35,866 nt of DNA, from the NCBI GenBank assembly GCA_017861285.1, contig JAGFXO010000003.1:1-35866 (forward strand), given 5' to 3'. Made by a program: the position numbers and the translations under genes. This document shows, one piece after another, positions 1 through 7,422 of this stretch. Positions within the stretch are counted from its first letter, which is position 1. The number at the start of each line of letters is the position of its first letter. This DNA comes from Geobacteraceae bacterium (GTDB lineage Bacteria; Desulfobacterota; Desulfuromonadia; Geobacterales; Geobacteraceae). A model generated the notes under the pieces. That model was given only the letters and a program-made list of their open reading frames with translations, was not told where the DNA came from and did no database searches.

Positions 1-85
1 AAAATTCGCCATAAAGAAAAACAGAATAATACTCTGTTTTGATTTCCTTTGGGAAATACAGCGGTTCTGAAGCATAAAAAGAGCG

Positions 86-114
86 GGGGGAGAAAACAAA
101 ACATTTTCTCCCCC
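86..114. repeat. Perfect 11-bp inverted repeat upstream of hsp20
   Basis: Arms GGGGGAGAAAA (86-96) and TTTTCTCCCCC (104-114) pair perfectly around a 7-base loop. A TTGACA follows at once (115-120) and TATACT lies at 145-150, but their 24-base separation is too long for one sigma-70 promoter. The repeat could be an operator for the heat-shock gene. Read on the minus strand it could be a weak terminator, because a T5 run follows the stem after four bases. It is not the CIRCE element. Confidence 0.6.
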
Positions 115-192
115 TTGACATTTGGAAAAGCATGACTAAGTTTTTATACTAGTGGATCTAACAGCAAAATCTACCCTTCGGGAGCACAACGC

Positions 193-636
193 ATGGGAAT
201 CGTAAAATATAATCCTCTCTCAGAATTACGCGCGATGCAGGAACAGATGAACCGTCTGCTGGATCTTGCCTGGAACAGGGAACCCGGGGAAGACCTGCGT
301 GAAGGTGTCTGGCAGCCTCCGGTCGATATTTACGAGGATTCGCAGACGGTGGTAATCAAGGCCGAGCTCCCCGGCATGGATCAGAAGGACATCGAGGTCA
401 GAATCGAGGACAACACCCTGATTTTGCGGGGAGAAAGGAAACACGACCAGGAAGTCCGGAAAGAAAACTATCACCGCATAGAACGTTTCTACGGAAAATT
501 TCAGCGGAGTTTCTCCCTTCCCCACACCATCGATCAGGAGAAGGTCAAGGCCAGCTGCGACAAGGGCGTTATCACCGTAATACTGCCGAAAAAGGAAGAA
601 GCAAAACCGAAACAGATAACGGTGGAAGTGAAGTAA
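193..636 (+). CDS. Hsp20-family small heat-shock protein
   Basis: Small heat-shock chaperone of 147 residues, the usual bacterial length, which would hold unfolding cytoplasmic proteins in a refoldable state. The alpha-crystallin domain covers about residues 38-145. Visible family signatures are PPVDIYED at its start, the KAELPGM strand with LPG, and the late VKASCDKGVITVILPKK block, which contains the A-x-x-x-x-G-V-L-type motif. The tail KQITVEVK is typical of Hsp20. The ATG is preceded by GGGAG about nine bases upstream. It stands alone, facing larE tail to tail. The hairpin just upstream may take part in its control; no sigma-32 site could be made out. Confidence 0.95.
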   Translation: MGIVKYNPLSELRAMQEQMNRLLDLAWNREPGEDLREGVWQPPVDIYEDSQTVVIKAELPGMDQKDIEVRIEDNTLILRGERKHDQEVRKENYHRIERFYGKFQRSFSLPHTIDQEKVKASCDKGVITVILPKKEEAKPKQITVEVK

Positions 637-690
637 AACGTGGAATGGTGGCTGGGGGTCAGGGAGAAGAATATGTTCCCGGTCCGGCTT

Positions 691-1524
691 TTAGTCCCCA
701 ACCCCCGATCCCTGCCCTCTTCCAGCTTCGTTCATGCTTCCCGTTCTGTACCCCTGGAGATCAAGGGCCACATAGGTAAAGCCGGCCGCTTTGAAGAACT
801 CCGTAACCTCCCGGCGAAGGTCTGGTTCGAAAAATCTGCTGATCTCCCCTTCACCAACCTCTATCCGCGCTGTATCATCGTGAAACCTCACGCGGTAATT
901 CCTGAACTTCTTCCCCTTGAGAAACTCTTCGCACAGTTCAACAGTGCGCAGCCTGTCCCTGGTTATCAGAGCACCATAGGGGAAACGACTGGCCAGACAG
1001 GCATAGGGCTGTTTGTCCCACGTTGGCAATGCCAATTCAAGGCTTAAACGGCGGATATCGTCCTTGGACAGCCCGGCCTCCAGCAGAGGGCTTCGTACCA
1101 TCAATTCGGCAATCGCCCTTCGCCCCGGACGATAATCGCCCAGATCATCGGTATTGCTCCCCTCGGCAACGCAGGAACACCCCAACTCTGCAGCCTTATG
1201 CACCAGGACCCGGAACAGTTCCTTCTTGCAGAAATAGCATCGCTCTCTGGGGTTTTCCGCAAACCCGGGTATCTCCAGTTCATGGGACTCTATTGCGAAA
1301 TGCCGTACTCCGATCCGGTGAGCAAGTTCGACGGCCTCCCTGAACTCCGATTCGGGATAGGTGGGTGAGACGGCGGTAACAGCGCATGTCTTGTCTCCAA
1401 GGACGTCGTGCGCTACCTTGAGCAGGATGGTTGAATCCACCCCGCCCGAGAAGGCAATCAGCACTGATCCCATCTCGGCAATGATTTCTTTCAATTTCGC
1501 ATGCTTGTCATGGAGTTCATCCAT
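691..1524 (-). CDS. larE: ATP-dependent sacrificial sulfur transferase LarE
   Basis: 277 residues. LarE adenylates a pyridinium dicarboxylate mononucleotide and transfers sulfur to it while building the nickel-pincer cofactor of lactate racemase-type enzymes. The PP-loop SGGVDST lies at residues 26-32. Other cysteines include the CYFC pair (96-99), and the block PYACLASR places a cysteine at residue 176, the position known as the sacrificial sulfur donor in Lactobacillus LarE. I chose the ATG at 1524, with AGGGG seven bases upstream, over an in-frame TTG at 1545. The last ~15 residues form a Gly-rich tail. The cysK gene lies upstream in the same direction. No larA, larB or larC is present, so the recipient enzyme lies elsewhere. 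It could alternatively serve another sulfur-insertion pathway. Confidence 0.9.
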   Translation of the reverse strand: MDELHDKHAKLKEIIAEMGSVLIAFSGGVDSTILLKVAHDVLGDKTCAVTAVSPTYPESEFREAVELAHRIGVRHFAIESHELEIPGFAENPRERCYFCKKELFRVLVHKAAELGCSCVAEGSNTDDLGDYRPGRRAIAELMVRSPLLEAGLSKDDIRRLSLELALPTWDKQPYACLASRFPYGALITRDRLRTVELCEEFLKGKKFRNYRVRFHDDTARIEVGEGEISRFFEPDLRREVTEFFKAAGFTYVALDLQGYRTGSMNEAGRGQGSGVGD

Positions 1525-1532
1525 TGTTACCC

Positions 1533-1565
1533 CTAAAGAAGACAAGGCCCGTCAGCAAACGGGCC
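1533..1565 (-). terminator. Intrinsic terminator-like hairpin between cysK and larE
   Basis: Read on the minus strand, GGCCCGT and ACGGGCC form a 7-bp GC-rich stem (1546-1565), followed by a T-rich tract with interruptions. It ends cysK transcription or lowers the amount reaching larE, whose ribosome site starts immediately after it. Confidence 0.65.
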
Positions 1566-1593
1566 CTGAAAGAGTGCTTTCCGCATGCACACC

Positions 1594-2517
1594 TCAGTCG
1601 AACACGCCGGTCGACAGGTATCTCTCTCCCGTATCGGGCAGGATAACCACGACATTTTTCCCCTTGCCCAGCTTTTCCGCAACCTTGAGTGCACCGCATA
1701 GCGCCGCCCCGGAAGAGATTCCTGCCAGGAGCCCCTCCTCTTTTGCCAGAACCCGCGTATAGGCGAAGGCATCTTCATTACTGACCGGAATGACTTCATT
1801 GTACACGGATGTGTTCAGGACTTCCGGTATGAACCCGGCCCCAATCCCCTGAATCTTGTGCGGTCCCGGCATTCCACCCGACAGAATCGGTGAATCGGCA
1901 GGTTCGATCGCCACAATATGGATTCCCGGGTTGTACTTCCTGAGTACTTCGCCGGCACCAGTTATAGTTCCGCCGGTACCAACCCCGGCAACGAAACCGT
2001 CAATGGAAAGACCGTTCATGGCAGCGATGATTTCGGGGCCCGTGGTCTTGCGGTGCATTTCCGGATTCGCGGGGTTCCTGAATTGCTGAGGGAGAAGATA
2101 CCCATGGGCAGCCGCAAGTTCTTCAGCTTTCATAACCGCACCACGCATACCCTGGCCGCCCGGGGTCAGGATCAGTTCCGCGCCATAGGCGGCCAGTAGC
2201 CTTCTTCTCTCCACACTCATGGTGTCGGGCATGGTCAGGATCAATTTGTACCCCTTCACGGCGCATACCATCGACAGGCCGATGCCCGTATTCCCGCTGG
2301 TGGGCTCTATGACGGTATCGCCCGGGCGCACACAGCCGTCCATCTCCGCCTTTTCTATCATTGCCAGGCAAATACGGTCCTTCACGCTTCCGCCCGGATT
2401 GAAGGCTTCAACCTTCGCATAAATCGCCGCGGAGTTCTCCTTCTCCAGTTTCTTCAGCCTCACGAGAGGGCTATTTCCTATCTGCTCCAATATTTTTTCA
2501 CTTTTTGCAACGGGCAT
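1594..2517 (-). CDS. cysK: Cysteine synthase (O-acetylserine sulfhydrylase)
   Basis: Pyridoxal-phosphate enzyme of 307 residues that makes L-cysteine from O-acetylserine and sulfide. The lysine of NPGGSVKDR (K46) holds the cofactor. TSGNTG (73-78) binds the substrate carboxylate, and the glycine-rich [10 protein letters not shown] loop binds the phosphate. Length and motif order fit CysK/CysM. The ATG at 2517 is favoured over an upstream in-frame start because AAAGGAGG lies five bases before it. It sits between an Rrf2-family regulator and larE, all on the minus strand, which suggests that cysteine supply is controlled by the adjacent regulator, as with CymR/IscR-type systems. CysK versus CysM cannot be settled from motifs alone. 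Confidence 0.95.
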   Translation of the reverse strand: MPVAKSEKILEQIGNSPLVRLKKLEKENSAAIYAKVEAFNPGGSVKDRICLAMIEKAEMDGCVRPGDTVIEPTSGNTGIGLSMVCAVKGYKLILTMPDTMSVERRRLLAAYGAELILTPGGQGMRGAVMKAEELAAAHGYLLPQQFRNPANPEMHRKTTGPEIIAAMNGLSIDGFVAGVGTGGTITGAGEVLRKYNPGIHIVAIEPADSPILSGGMPGPHKIQGIGAGFIPEVLNTSVYNEVIPVSNEDAFAYTRVLAKEEGLLAGISSGAALCGALKVAEKLGKGKNVVVILPDTGERYLSTGVFD

Positions 2518-2594
2518 GGATGCCTCCTTTGGCAAACAGCACAGGATCAGCAGCGATTCAACGGGAATATCGCGTCACCCCCTGGGTAGGCAGT

Positions 2595-3062
2595 TCATAT
2601 GTAATACGTAAAGCGGTGATCCTGTTCTCTTTTGACTCCCATAGACTGCCCCCTTTCGCACAGGGTTTTCAGGGTCATCTGGGACAAAAATTCATTAAGC
2701 TTCTGCGTTGCCTCCATCCACACGGTCTGGGTAACACACTCGGAATCGAAGGGACAGGCCTTTTTTTTCGACTTGTTGCCGTTCAGGCAGTCGACGAGAA
2801 ACGTATCTCCCTCCGCAGCCTGCAGGATTTCCCTGACGGTTATCTGTTCCGGCTTTTTCGCAAGAAAGTAGCCCCCCTGCGGGCCTCTCTTGCTTTTCAG
2901 GATCCCCGCCCTCTTGAGGCTCTGGAAAATCTGCTCGAGATAGCGGGGTGAAATATCCTGCCTGCGTGATATGTCCTTGATCTGAACCGGAAGTGTGCCG
3001 GAATTGTACGCCATGTCAAAAAGTGCACGCAAACCATAACGGCTTTTCGTTGAAAGTCTCAT
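2595..3062 (-). CDS. Rrf2-family transcriptional regulator (IscR/CymR-like)
   Basis: 155 residues with the Rrf2 winged-helix start MRLSTKSRYGLRALFDMA and the wing block RGPQGGYFLA (about 59-68). Cysteines at 92, 103 and 109 lie where IscR carries its Fe-S ligands (92, 98 and 104), so a cluster is plausible, although the first spacing is longer than in IscR. Followed by cysK and larE on the same strand, it probably senses sulfur or iron-sulfur status and controls cysteine synthesis. A strong promoter lies directly upstream and is probably autoregulated. The ATG has AGGAG about eight bases before it. Other Rrf2 members (NsrR, RirA) are possible but less consistent with the neighbours. Confidence 0.9.
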   Translation of the reverse strand: MRLSTKSRYGLRALFDMAYNSGTLPVQIKDISRRQDISPRYLEQIFQSLKRAGILKSKRGPQGGYFLAKKPEQITVREILQAAEGDTFLVDCLNGNKSKKKACPFDSECVTQTVWMEATQKLNEFLSQMTLKTLCERGQSMGVKREQDHRFTYYI

Positions 3063-3089
3063 GTTTCCACTCCTTTTATTATTATTAAG

Positions 3090-3117
3090 TTTATAATAAC
3101 TCCATTAATATTGTCAA
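3090..3117 (-). promoter_or_regulatory. Sigma-70 promoter of the rrf2-cysK operon
   Basis: On the minus strand, TTGACA (3112-3117) and TATAAA (3090-3095) are separated by 16 bases. The AT-rich spacer and flanks leave room for an Rrf2-type operator. The ribosome site AGGAG and the ATG follow within 35 bases. Confidence 0.75.
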
Positions 3118-3196
3118 GATCACAAATTTAAAAACATTTGATTGCCCATAATCATACTGATATTTCCATCTCGACTTCACACTCTTGATTCTTCGC

Positions 3197-3456
3197 TGTC
3201 CTTTCGACCGACAGTCATGAGACCACCATAATGAATACCCTTATCCGGGCACGGAGAAGTAAGTGGGGAACCTTGCAGTCTGGTACGGCAGTAAGGAACC
3301 TGCCGGAGGCTCTTTGATGGGGGGAGTTACATTTTAGTGGGAGGCATACCGTCAGCTGGTGATGACAACCATGAGCGGGTTGTGCCGATTAGTGAATCGA
3401 CCAGCTGCTGACAACAGGCGGGTTTGTAGCATTCCGCCATTCACCCGGATGGTGAC
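3197..3456. other. Gene-free region with a train of hairpins; possible structured RNA
   Basis: No coding sequence is apparent between 3063 and 3547. Consecutive stems can be drawn: CTGTC/GACAG, 3197-3213; CGGCAG (3286-3291)/CTGCCG (3300-3305); a three-way junction closed by GTCAGCTGGT (3351-3360) and ACCAGCTG...AC (3400-3412), enclosing ACAACC/GGTTGT (3365-3383) and CGATT-AGTG-AATCG (3386-3399); GGCGG/CCGCC (3417-3438); TCACC/GGTGA (3441-3455). The density of stems points to a folded RNA, or to a relic of one such as an intron or mobile-element end. I do not recognise the class and cannot fix the strand. Confidence 0.45.
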
Positions 3457-3547
3457 CTGGGGGTACACGCCATAAGGGAAGAGGGATGGCGCTTGTTGCG
3501 GCCTGGCAGAAAAAAATACCGGGGCAGGACATTGGCAGCTATCCGGC

Positions 3548-3697
3548 TCAAACTTTCGGCGGCTTCATAAACCGGACCAGGACCAGAATCACTGCCCCGG
3601 CAAGCAATATCCCCGGCAGCAGCATGCGAAAATCGAGGTGCAGGTTCTGCAGCATGCTCCTGAAGGACATTGAAAGCGTTATCGCATACTCAACCAT
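3548..3697 (-). CDS. Small single-span membrane protein (49 aa), unknown
   Basis: A 49-residue reading frame starting MVEYAITLSMSFRSM. About residues 26-42 form one hydrophobic helix (LLPGILLAGAVILVLV), followed by a short basic tail ending KPPKV. Support for it being real: GGGAGG lies six bases before the ATG, and a good promoter lies about 95 bases upstream (TTGAAC/TATATA). I cannot assign a function. It is divergent from the histidine kinase gene. Confidence 0.65.
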   Translation of the reverse strand: MVEYAITLSMSFRSMLQNLHLDFRMLLPGILLAGAVILVLVRFMKPPKV

Positions 3698-3789
3698 TAA
3701 TCCTCCCTCATATCCTTTTTGATAACAATCTACCATAAAAAGAATGCAACGCAAAACCTATATCGAAAAACCTTTTCTTTTGGTGCCGG

Positions 3790-3817
3790 TATATATTATG
3801 TTAGAGTTCTTGTTCAA
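3790..3817 (-). promoter_or_regulatory. Putative promoter of the 49-aa membrane protein
   Basis: On the minus strand, TTGAAC (3812-3817) and TATATA (3790-3795) are 16 bases apart. The predicted untranslated leader is about 90 bases. The opposite strand, towards the kinase, shows no equally good promoter. Confidence 0.55.
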
Positions 3818-4001
3818 TGATTCTCTACCTTTTTGAGACTCATCCGGCAGAACGGCGCAATTTGCCAGCATACCATACAAAAATCCATTGCCGGACAATA
3901 CCGCGACCGTATGCCGGTCCGACATCGATGAAATTTTTTGCGGCACCCCGCAATTCACCTCAGCTCCAATCGAAAACAATACTGCAAAAAAAGCGGAGTA
4001 T

Positions 4002-6212
4002 ATGAACAGACCGTTGTTTACCGAACTTGTCAATATCGAATCCATCCAGAAACTGCTGGAAAGCAATTACAAAGTAACGGGGTCTCTTTCGGCCATTCTG
4101 GACACAGAAGAAAACATTTTGGCCGCGGCCGGCTGGCAGAAAATCTGTACCCGTTTCCATCGCGCCTATCAGGCATCCAGTGCATTATGCCGCGAAAGCG
4201 ACGCTTACATTAAGCAGCACCTGCACGACCAGAACCGGGGATTCCTGGAATACAAGTGCAAGAACGGCTTGCAGGAAGCCGCCCTGCCGATCATGGTCAA
4301 CGGGGAACATCTGGCGACCTTTTTTATGGGGCAATTCTTTTACGATGACGATAAACCGGACGAGGAATTTTTCCGGAGAAGGGGCAGACTGTACGGGTAC
4401 GAGGAAAACGCCTATCTGGATGCTCTCAGACAGGTCCCCGTGCTCACCAGGCAACGGCTTCAGAACATAATGGAATATAACCGTAACCTGTTGGAAATAC
4501 TGGCCGAAATGGGAATGAAAAACCTGCTGCTTGCCCGGGAGGTAACGGATCGGAAAAGAGCCGAGCAGGAAGTTCAGGAGTCAAAGGACTTCCTGAGCAA
4601 GATTATCAACACCATTGCGGATCCGATATTCGCCAAAGACCGCAACCACCGGATAATACTGGCGAATGACGCCGAATGCGACTTGGCCGGCTTCAGGCGG
4701 GAAGAGATAATCGGCAGGACCGACTATGATTTTTTCCCCCGGGAACAGGTTGATGTCTTCTGGGAAAAAGACGAACTGGTTTTCGAAACGGGGCGGGAAA
4801 ATATCAACGAGGAAGAAATAACCGATGCACAGGGCAAAAAGCGGACAATAGTAACCAAGAAAACGCTCTTGAATGACAGTAGCGGTCAATCGTACCTCGT
4901 GGGAATCATCCGCGACATCACCGGCATAAAACAAACGGAAAGGGCTCTGCGCGCACTCAACGAGGACCTGGAAAAAAGGGTTGCCATGCGAACTGCCGAT
5001 CTGGTCGCATCGAATGCCAGTCTTTGCCGGGAGATCGACGAGCGTTGCCGAGCTGAGAAGGACCTTCTGGAAAGCAAGGAGAAATACAAGGCCATACTGG
5101 AGGCCATCGACGGTTACGTTTACATATGTTCACCCGATTTTCGAATCGAATTCATGAACGGAAAGTTCATTGAAAGGACCGGCTACGACGCCACGGGCGA
5201 GCTCTGCTACAAGGTGTTGCACGAACGTGATTCAGTCTGCCCCTGGTGCGTAAACGAGCAGGTATTCCAAGGGAGGACAGTCCGTTGGGAAATTCAGAGC
5301 CCCAAGGATCGGCGCTGGTATTATGTAGTCAATACCCCTATTTACCATACCGACGGGTCAATATCCAAGCAGGCCATGATCCTCGACATAACCGACCGCA
5401 AGTCTGCCGAGGAACAGCTCAAGAAGAAAAAGGAAATGCTCGAGGCTTTGAACTGCACCCTGGAAAAAAGGATCCGGGAGGAAGTTGCGAAGAACCGGGA
5501 AAAGGATTCTCTGCTGATCCAACAGAACCGTCAGGCAGCTTTGGGTGAAACCCTGGAGCATATCGCCCATCAGTGGAAACAGCCGATCAACACTGTTTCA
5601 CTGTTGATCCAGGACCTGGAGGAATCGTACTCGTCAGGAGAGTTGACGGACACGTATTTTCAAGAAACTGTCAATAAAATCATGTCCGTAACCGGCCATA
5701 TGGCCGACACCATCAATGTGATCAGGGATTTCTACAAGCCGGACAGGGAAATGAGTGTATTTCGCATCGGTGATTCGATTCACCGGGTCCTTTCGTTCAT
5801 CGAGCCTGCGTTTCGCTACCTGGGCGTCTTTGTCAGGCTCGATGTTGCCGAAGAATTGTTTGCGGCGGGATACCCAAAGGCCTACGCACAGGTAATCCTC
5901 AACATACTGACGAATTCGCTGGACGCTTTCAGGGAAAACAAGGTTTCTGATCCCGCCATCACCATCAGGGCGTTCGGGGAGGCCGGCAAATCGGTTGTAA
6001 CCATAACGGACAATGCCGGTGGAATCCCCGAATCATTCATTGACAGAATTTTCGATTTATATTTCACAACGAGGGAGTCGAAAGGCGGCAGCGGCATTGG
6101 ACTCTACCTCTCGAAAAATATCATTGAAAAGAAAATGGGGGGCACAATGACCGCCACAAACGTCGATCACGGGGCACAATTCAGAATCGAACTCGCAACG
6201 CCCAGGTCGTAG
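4002..6212 (+). CDS. PocR-PAS-PAS sensor histidine kinase
   Basis: Cytoplasmic-looking sensor kinase of 736 residues with no transmembrane span. Order: PocR ligand-binding domain (about 8-180; VNIESIQKLLESNYKVTG start and ALPIMVNGEHLATFFMGQFF core); PAS (about 195-310); a coiled coil (about 312-365); a second PAS (about 365-475); HisKA with phospho-acceptor H523 in IAHQWKQPIN; HATPase with the N-box ILNILTNSLDAF and G-boxes TDNAGGIP and GGSGIGL. The second PAS has a Cys/His cluster (CYKVLH, then CPWC) that could bind metal or be redox-active. An upstream in-frame ATG exists at 3888, but 4002 has GGAG close by and begins the conserved PocR sequence. PocR domains are thought to bind small organic ligands. 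An unknown gene follows after 28 bases; no response regulator is adjacent. Confidence 0.93.
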   Translation: MNRPLFTELVNIESIQKLLESNYKVTGSLSAILDTEENILAAAGWQKICTRFHRAYQASSALCRESDAYIKQHLHDQNRGFLEYKCKNGLQEAALPIMVNGEHLATFFMGQFFYDDDKPDEEFFRRRGRLYGYEENAYLDALRQVPVLTRQRLQNIMEYNRNLLEILAEMGMKNLLLAREVTDRKRAEQEVQESKDFLSKIINTIADPIFAKDRNHRIILANDAECDLAGFRREEIIGRTDYDFFPREQVDVFWEKDELVFETGRENINEEEITDAQGKKRTIVTKKTLLNDSSGQSYLVGIIRDITGIKQTERALRALNEDLEKRVAMRTADLVASNASLCREIDERCRAEKDLLESKEKYKAILEAIDGYVYICSPDFRIEFMNGKFIERTGYDATGELCYKVLHERDSVCPWCVNEQVFQGRTVRWEIQSPKDRRWYYVVNTPIYHTDGSISKQAMILDITDRKSAEEQLKKKKEMLEALNCTLEKRIREEVAKNREKDSLLIQQNRQAALGETLEHIAHQWKQPINTVSLLIQDLEESYSSGELTDTYFQETVNKIMSVTGHMADTINVIRDFYKPDREMSVFRIGDSIHRVLSFIEPAFRYLGVFVRLDVAEELFAAGYPKAYAQVILNILTNSLDAFRENKVSDPAITIRAFGEAGKSVVTITDNAGGIPESFIDRIFDLYFTTRESKGGSGIGLYLSKNIIEKKMGGTMTATNVDHGAQFRIELATPRS

Positions 6213-6240
6213 CAGTGGCGGCATTTTCACAGGGGGTGTC

Positions 6241-6918
6241 ATGGCGGAAAAAGAGAACAGATCATTGTCGGAACTTTTCATTGAAAAAGCAAATCTGACC
6301 TGTGAAAAGGAATTCGGTCATCTGCTGGAACAGGACAGTGCAGCCAGATACGGTGATGCATATGCAAAATACATCGACTACGCCCTGGTCCGCCTGGAAG
6401 GCATGGTATCATACGCTGAAAACCTTCAAGAAGGGCATGCGGCCGCAATGACCGTTGTCCACATTTTTTCAGGGTGGAGAAACCGGTTGCACGCTGTCAG
6501 GGACTGCAAGGAAAACATGAGGGTTTTCTCCCGTTCTGAAAGGGAAATCGTCAACCTGTTCAGGGAATTCTGCCGCGGATGCGTAGACATGGTAACCAGG
6601 CTGTCCGGGGAGGACGGGGCTTCCAGGGAAACGGTTGCGGAATATGCCCGCAATCGCAAGGGAGCAGTACTGTCGATCCTCGGCGAACTTTTCCCGATGC
6701 CGGAAATATACGAAATCAGCGACCTGTATCCGATTCCCTCAGGAAAGGTGGATACCGAGGGAAAAGCTGCCATCATGGGAGAAAAGCCCGGGAAGATGGT
6801 AAGGATAACCGTGGAACTGAGCGAAAAGGAAGCTCTGGCGTTTGAAACGATCATGATCGCGGAAAAAAAAATCAGGGCGGCACTCGAGGAAGCCGGCTGC
6901 CAGGAATTTCCTGAATGA
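6241..6918 (+). CDS. Hypothetical protein downstream of the PocR kinase
   Basis: 225 residues, mostly charged and helical, with no signal peptide or transmembrane segment. It is not recognised as a named family. One CxxC pair (FCRGCVDM, about residues 118-121) is present, and the last third contains a strand-like segment (MVRITVELSEKEALAF). It begins 28 bases after the kinase stop with GGGGG a few bases before the ATG, so the two are probably co-transcribed, and it may be a partner or output of the kinase. This is inference from position only. Confidence 0.8.
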   Translation: MAEKENRSLSELFIEKANLTCEKEFGHLLEQDSAARYGDAYAKYIDYALVRLEGMVSYAENLQEGHAAAMTVVHIFSGWRNRLHAVRDCKENMRVFSRSEREIVNLFREFCRGCVDMVTRLSGEDGASRETVAEYARNRKGAVLSILGELFPMPEIYEISDLYPIPSGKVDTEGKAAIMGEKPGKMVRITVELSEKEALAFETIMIAEKKIRAALEEAGCQEFPE

Positions 6919-6969
6919 CAGGGGGACAGACGGCTACCTGCCGACGGGCCTTTCGCCATGCAAGTCGGC

Positions 6970-7005
6970 AAAAAAAATCCCCCGTTCCGGAGGGTGAAAC
7001 GGGGG
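6970..7005 (-). terminator. Strong minus-strand terminator without an obvious gene
   Basis: Read on the minus strand, AACGGGGG... is the mirror of CCCCCGTT (arms 6998-7005 and 6979-6986, 10-base loop), followed by a run of T8 (6970-6977). The only minus-strand material upstream is the gene-free stretch 7006-7422, so it may end an unannotated small RNA. The T-run is on the wrong side to serve the plus-strand gene ending at 6918. I see nothing else definite between 6919 and 7422. Confidence 0.7.
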
Positions 7006-7422
7006 CAAGGGAATGATGCTCTGTGCTATGTGAACCGGATAAAGGCCGGAGGAGTGAAAAAATGTTTCGGGTTTGCGTGTATTACCGCAGATCAGTCCTT
7101 CTCAGGTTGCGTTACTTACGCTTCTATCCCGGCAATCGAATTGTACCGTTAGTAATTTTAACGCGTTGATGACGAATGGGTTGACGCGGTCTTTGGAAAA
7201 TTTTTTCGACAACCGGTTACTGCATTGTCAGCAGCAATCAACCGGATGACCATGCAGAACATTTCAGCACGCCAACCCTTCCCAAGATTAACCATCTTGT
7301 GCTACTATCCACCCCCCTAAAAGACATTTCCCGGGGAGAAGTTCATTCTTCACCCTTTTATTCTTTTTTCTCCACTATCAAACCCGGAACACTGATCATT
7401 CAGATTCGAAAAGGTGCATCAT

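Noticed and set aside
86-150. CIRCE or sigma-32 heat-shock control of hsp20
   Set aside because: The inverted repeat does not have TTAGCACTC arms, and no CCCCAT-like -10 at proper spacing follows TTGACA.
1524-1545. Longer larE start at the in-frame TTG (1545)
   Set aside because: The ATG at 1524 has AGGGG at good spacing and the TTG has none.
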